Shown in pieces: positions 5,839-8,241 of a DNA stretch of 8,241 nucleotides. How positions within the stretch are numbered: the first letter of the stretch is position 1; every line of letters starts with the position of its first letter. A program made the position numbers and the translations under genes. This DNA is from Chloroflexota bacterium (GTDB lineage: Bacteria > Chloroflexota > Dehalococcoidia > SM23-28-2 > RBG-16-64-32), in NCBI GenBank assembly GCA_022564695.1, contig JADFKX010000089.1, positions 1 to 8,241 on the forward strand, written 5' to 3'. The notes under the pieces are model-generated. The model worked only from the letters and a program-made list of their open reading frames with translations, did not search any database and was not told where the DNA came from.

Positions 5839-6132
5839 ATGGCCAAACAGCATGACGATATTGCCCGGCGAATAGCGAAGAAGGTTGGGGGAGACTACAA
5901 CCCAGTGAAGGGGCCTGACATTGTCACGCCTCAGCAAGTCATTGAGGTCGGCACGGATCCCAATCAGGTCTCCGCGGAGATGAAACAGGTCGCTCGTTAC
6001 AACAAGCCGCGCTACGTCGCTGGCCCCAACCCCTTTGTCAAGGCTGCGCTTAAGAGCACCCAAGGCACGGGCATCGGCGTCATGGACGGAAAGGGAAACA
6101 TCGTCAAGCGCGGACGGAGCAAGGGTAAGTGA
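5839..6132 (+). CDS. Small basic protein of unknown function, first gene of the nrd operon
   Basis: 97 residues, no signal peptide or membrane segment, strongly basic tail (KRGRSKGK, 90-97). Start ATG 5839 has GAGGTG six bases upstream. A longer reading from GTG 5749 overlaps the -10 element and is excluded. The order of predicted elements is a helix (about 5-16), GPDIVTP with Asp27, a strand VIEVG with Glu36, a helix containing Q50xxxY54, a strand KPRYVAG (56-62), a short helix, and a final strand pair around TGIGVMDGKGNIV (77-89). This loosely recalls a minimal PD-(D/E)xK nuclease core (Asp...Glu-x-Lys, then QxxxY), but the lysine position is Gly38, so activity is doubtful. I do not recognise a named family. 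The stop overlaps the nrdR GTG by four bases, so the two are coupled. Confidence 0.8.
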   Translation: MAKQHDDIARRIAKKVGGDYNPVKGPDIVTPQQVIEVGTDPNQVSAEMKQVARYNKPRYVAGPNPFVKAALKSTQGTGIGVMDGKGNIVKRGRSKGK

Positions 6133-6719
6133 ACTGCCCGTTCTGCGGCCACCCAGATTCCAGAGTCATCGACTCCCGGCCCGATGAGGCCGGCGTCCGC
6201 CGTCGCCGCGAGTGCCAGGAGTGCAACCGCCGCTTCACCACCCTCGAGAAGATCGAGCTGGGCGGCGTCGCCATCGTCAAGAAAGACGACTCGCGCGAGG
6301 AGTTTGGCCGCGAGAAGGTGATCGCGGGCGTGCGCAGGGCGTGTGAGAAGCGACCGATTCCCTCCGGCGCCATCGAGGCGCTGGCGGACGAGGTGGAGAA
6401 GGCGGTGTACGCCCAGGGGAAGGCGGAGGTGCCTTCGAGCTACATCGGGGAGCTGGTGATGGAGCGGCTGCGGGGGTTGGACCACATCGCCTACATCCGC
6501 TTCGCCTCCGTGTACCGCGCCTTTGCGGACGTGGAGGAGCTGGAGCAGGAGCTGGCGGCGCTGAAGGCGGGCTGGCGGCGGCCGGACGTGCCCCGGGACC
6601 AGATGGCGCTGCTGCCGGAGGCCGAGCCGAAAGCACCGAAGCCGCGTCTGCTGCGGGTGCGGAGGCCCAAGACGACTGCGGAGCCAGCGGAGCGCCGAGC
6701 GAAAGGAGCCACGAATTGA
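6129..6719 (+). CDS. nrdR: Transcriptional repressor NrdR
   Basis: Zinc-ribbon/ATP-cone repressor that senses ATP/dATP and represses ribonucleotide reductase genes. GTG 6129 overlaps the previous stop (GTGA), and GGAG lies nine bases upstream. The N terminus is typical (NCPFCGHPDSRVIDSRPDE). Zinc ligands are C3, C6, C29 and C32, and the second pair is two residues closer than in E. coli NrdR (C31, C34). A run of four Arg precedes C29. The ATP-cone covers about 47-137, with VKKDDSREEF (50-59), EVPSSYIGELVMERL (100-114) and the conserved AYIRFASVYRAF (121-132). At 196 residues it is about 45 longer than the usual 150 or so. The extra tail (about 150-196) is proline- and arginine/lysine-rich, probably disordered. 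NrdR boxes lie at the operon promoter, so autoregulation is likely. Confidence 0.97.
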   Translation: MNCPFCGHPDSRVIDSRPDEAGVRRRRECQECNRRFTTLEKIELGGVAIVKKDDSREEFGREKVIAGVRRACEKRPIPSGAIEALADEVEKAVYAQGKAEVPSSYIGELVMERLRGLDHIAYIRFASVYRAFADVEELEQELAALKAGWRRPDVPRDQMALLPEAEPKAPKPRLLRVRRPKTTAEPAERRAKGATN

Positions 6720-6940
6720 GCAAGCTGACGGAGAGCGAGTACGAGGAGTATATGCAGCTACTGAAGACGTGGGTGCAGGCGGACAAGGCGCTGGAGGGGC
6801 AGACGCAGCCGTCCGGCGGGGAGGCCCCGGCCCAGGCCCGCAGCGCCTACGCAGCGGTTCAGGACTTCCGGTCGCGATACGGGCTGGACGGGGAGGAGAG
6901 GGGCGCGGAGGCGCAGCCGGTGGCGGAGGGGAGGAGGTAG
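6716..6940 (+). CDS. Small acidic protein of unknown function between nrdR and nrdJ
   Basis: 74 residues from TTG 6716, which overlaps the nrdR stop by four bases (TTGA). AAAGGAG lies seven bases upstream, so translation is well supported despite the rare start. Residues 3-26 (LTESEYEEYMQLLKTWVQADKALE) should form an acidic amphipathic helix. A Gln/Pro/Gly-rich link follows at about 28-40, a second helix at about 41-56 (RSAYAAVQDFRSRYGL), and a Glu/Gly/Arg-rich tail. No membrane segment, cysteines or known motif. I do not recognise it. Its place in the operon suggests a partner of NrdR or NrdJ, which is inference only. Confidence 0.65.
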   Translation: MSKLTESEYEEYMQLLKTWVQADKALEGQTQPSGGEAPAQARSAYAAVQDFRSRYGLDGEERGAEAQPVAEGRR

Positions 6941-7041
6941 GGAGAGGTTGCCACCCATGACCTGACTGGACAAACGGAGATAGCGGAAGCAAACGGCAGG
7001 ACCGGAAAGCAACTGGATAAGCGGTAACGGAGGGGTAACCA
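6941..7041 (+). promoter_or_regulatory. nrdJ leader with a stem that may cover the SD
   Basis: A purine-rich 101-nt gap, the largest within this otherwise overlapping operon. GGTTGCCACC (6946-6955) can pair with GGGGTAACC (7032-7040): nine pairs, including one G-U, with one bulged A. The 3' arm contains part of the SD GGAGGGG (7029-7035). This could control nrdJ translation. No cobalamin-riboswitch B12-box is visible. Confidence 0.35.
7029..7035 (+). promoter_or_regulatory. Ribosome binding site of nrdJ
   Basis: GGAGGGG, six bases before GTG 7042, fixes the nrdJ start. A direct repeat GGTAAC flanks it (7023-7028 and 7034-7039). Confidence 0.65.
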
Positions 7042-8241
7042 GTGACACTCGACACCAGACCAGAGGTGACCACGGATGTAGAAGCGAGGCAGGCCTCGCC
7101 CCTACGCCGCCACTTCACCCGCCCGGACGTCGACCCATACGATGAGCTGGAGTGGGAGAGCGATCGCACGGCCATTATCGCCGGCGCGGACGGGGAACCC
7201 GTGTTCGAACAGAAGGGTGTCGAGTTCCCCGCGTCCTGGTCGCAGAACGCCACCAATATCGTCGCCTCCAAATACTTCCGCGGCCCCCTCAGCGACTCCG
7301 CCGCAGAGGCCCCCCACCGTGACGCCCCCATCCGCGAGCACTCCGTCAAGCAGCTCATCGACCGCATCGTCAACGGCATCGCGGACTGGGGCCGCGCCGG
7401 CGACTACTTCGCGGACGAAGAGGAGGTCACAACCTTCCACGCGGAGCTGAAGCACATCCTGGTCAACCAGAAGGCCTGCTTCAACTCCCCCGTCTGGTTC
7501 AACCTGGGCATCGAGGAGAAGCCCCAGTGCTCCGCCTGCTTCATCCTCTCCATAGACGACTCCATGGACTCCATCCTTGAGTGGTACCGCACGGAGGGGA
7601 GGATATTCAAGGGCGGCTCCGGCTCCGGTATCAACCTATCGCAGCTGCGCAGCTCCAAGGAGCGGCTCACCGCCGGCGGCCTCGCCTCCGGGCCGGTGTC
7701 CTTCATGCGCGGCGCCGACGCCATCGCCGGCACGATCAAGTCCGGCGGCAAGACACGCCGCGCCGCCAAGATGGTGATCCTCAACATCGACCACCCCGAC
7801 ATCGAGGAGTTCATCGACTGTAAGTCGAAGGAGGAGCGGAAGGCGTACGCGCTGGGCGAGGCGGGCTACGACGTCTCCCTGGACGGCGACGCCTGGATCT
7901 CCATCCAGTACCAGAACGCCAACAACTCCGTCCGTGCCAGCGACGAGTTCATGCGGGCCGTTCTGGACGATCAGGAGTGGCAGACGCGCTACGTCACCAC
8001 GGGAGAGCCCGCCAAGACCTACCGCGCCCGCGACCTGATGCGCCGGATCGCCCAGGCCGCCTGGGAGTGCGCCGACCCCGGCATGCAGTACGACACGATC
8101 ATCAACGACTGGCACACCTGCGCCAACAGCGGCCCCATCAACGCCTCCAACCCCTGCTCAGAGTACATGCACCTGGACAACTCCGCCTGTAACCTCTCCT
8201 CCATCAACCTCCTCAAGCTCCTCAACGAGGCGGGCGAATTC
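7042..8241 (+). CDS. nrdJ: Adenosylcobalamin-dependent (class II) ribonucleotide reductase, 3' end outside the window
   Basis: Reduces ribonucleotides to deoxyribonucleotides using a coenzyme B12-generated thiyl radical, which needs no oxygen. 400 codons are present and the frame is still open at the edge. Actinobacterial homologues have about 950 residues, so over half is missing. The N terminus has the family blocks RRHFTRPDVDPYDELEW (23-39) and FPASWSQNATNIVASKYF. SACFILSIDDSMDSILEWY (164-182) follows, with C166 as the probable redox cysteine. Then come FKGGSGSGINLSQLRSS, SGPVSFMRGADAIAGTIKSG and WHTCANSGPINASNPCSEYM. N370, C372 and E374 form the NPCSE active site that carries the thiyl-radical cysteine. 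The start is GTG 7042, with GGAGGGG six bases upstream. It is the last visible gene of the NrdR-controlled operon. Confidence 0.97.
   Translation, partial: MTLDTRPEVTTDVEARQASPLRRHFTRPDVDPYDELEWESDRTAIIAGADGEPVFEQKGVEFPASWSQNATNIVASKYFRGPLSDSAAEAPHRDAPIREHSVKQLIDRIVNGIADWGRAGDYFADEEEVTTFHAELKHILVNQKACFNSPVWFNLGIEEKPQCSACFILSIDDSMDSILEWYRTEGRIFKGGSGSGINLSQLRSSKERLTAGGLASGPVSFMRGADAIAGTIKSGGKTRRAAKMVILNIDHPDIEEFIDCKSKEERKAYALGEAGYDVSLDGDAWISIQYQNANNSVRASDEFMRAVLDDQEWQTRYVTTGEPAKTYRARDLMRRIAQAAWECADPGMQYDTIINDWHTCANSGPINASNPCSEYMHLDNSACNLSSINLLKLLNEAGEF

Noticed and set aside
6941..7041. Cobalamin riboswitch before the B12-dependent reductase
   Set aside because: No B12-box or conserved GCCACTG-type core is visible, and the space is about half what a cobalamin riboswitch needs. 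NrdJ uses B12 but is usually not controlled this way.
6012..7379. 455-codon minus-strand open frame across nrdR and the start of nrdJ
   Set aside because: It crosses four well-supported plus-strand genes and the translation is low-complexity Pro/Ser/Arg, so it is a shadow.
8236..8241. Window ends exactly in an EcoRI site (GAATTC), possible cloning junction
   Set aside because: nrdJ is in frame through the last codon and another EcoRI site occurs inside ftsZ near 3110, so nothing shows an artificial junction.

Overview
The window is a GC-rich bacterial chromosomal segment with tightly packed genes, frequent GTG/TTG starts and strong Shine-Dalgarno (SD) sequences. The combination of a division cluster ending in ftsZ, a DUF3048 (YerB-like) surface protein with a Pro/Thr linker, and a large adenosylcobalamin-dependent ribonucleotide reductase controlled by NrdR suggests a Chloroflexota-like bacterium, perhaps of the Dehalococcoidia. 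No rRNA or other marker is present to confirm this, so the taxonomic call is inference.

Layout. (1) 13-3190, plus strand: ftsQ-ftsA-ftsZ, the divisome initiation module, with gaps of 21 and 4 nt. (2) 3191-3582: a non-coding gap between convergent genes. It holds an unusual series of strong GC hairpins, including two copies of a double-hairpin module sharing a 13-nt identical core. It also holds, on the minus strand, a 41-codon protein-like open stretch with no start. (3) 3583-4392, minus strand: an alpha/beta hydrolase with a clear sigma70-type promoter and SD that fix its start. (4) 4467-5624, plus strand: a membrane-anchored DUF3048 protein, divergent from the hydrolase. (5) 5706-8241, plus strand: a compact operon of a 97-aa basic protein of unknown function, nrdR, a 74-aa acidic protein of unknown function, and nrdJ. 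nrdJ runs off the right edge after 400 codons.

The most informative signal is upstream of the nrd operon. Two NrdR-box-like 16-mers lie 31 bp apart, one just upstream of a perfect -35 TTGACA and one filling the -35/-10 spacer. This is the geometry expected for NrdR repression, so the operon is probably autoregulated by its own second gene. The two uncharacterised small proteins sit in this unit with translational coupling or 4-nt overlaps, which makes them candidates for accessory functions in deoxynucleotide supply. The first has a faint PD-(D/E)xK-nuclease-like pattern but lacks the lysine. The NrdR itself is unusual, with a zinc ribbon two residues shorter than that of E. coli and a roughly 50-residue proline/basic tail. 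The gap before nrdJ can form a long-range stem that partly covers the nrdJ SD.
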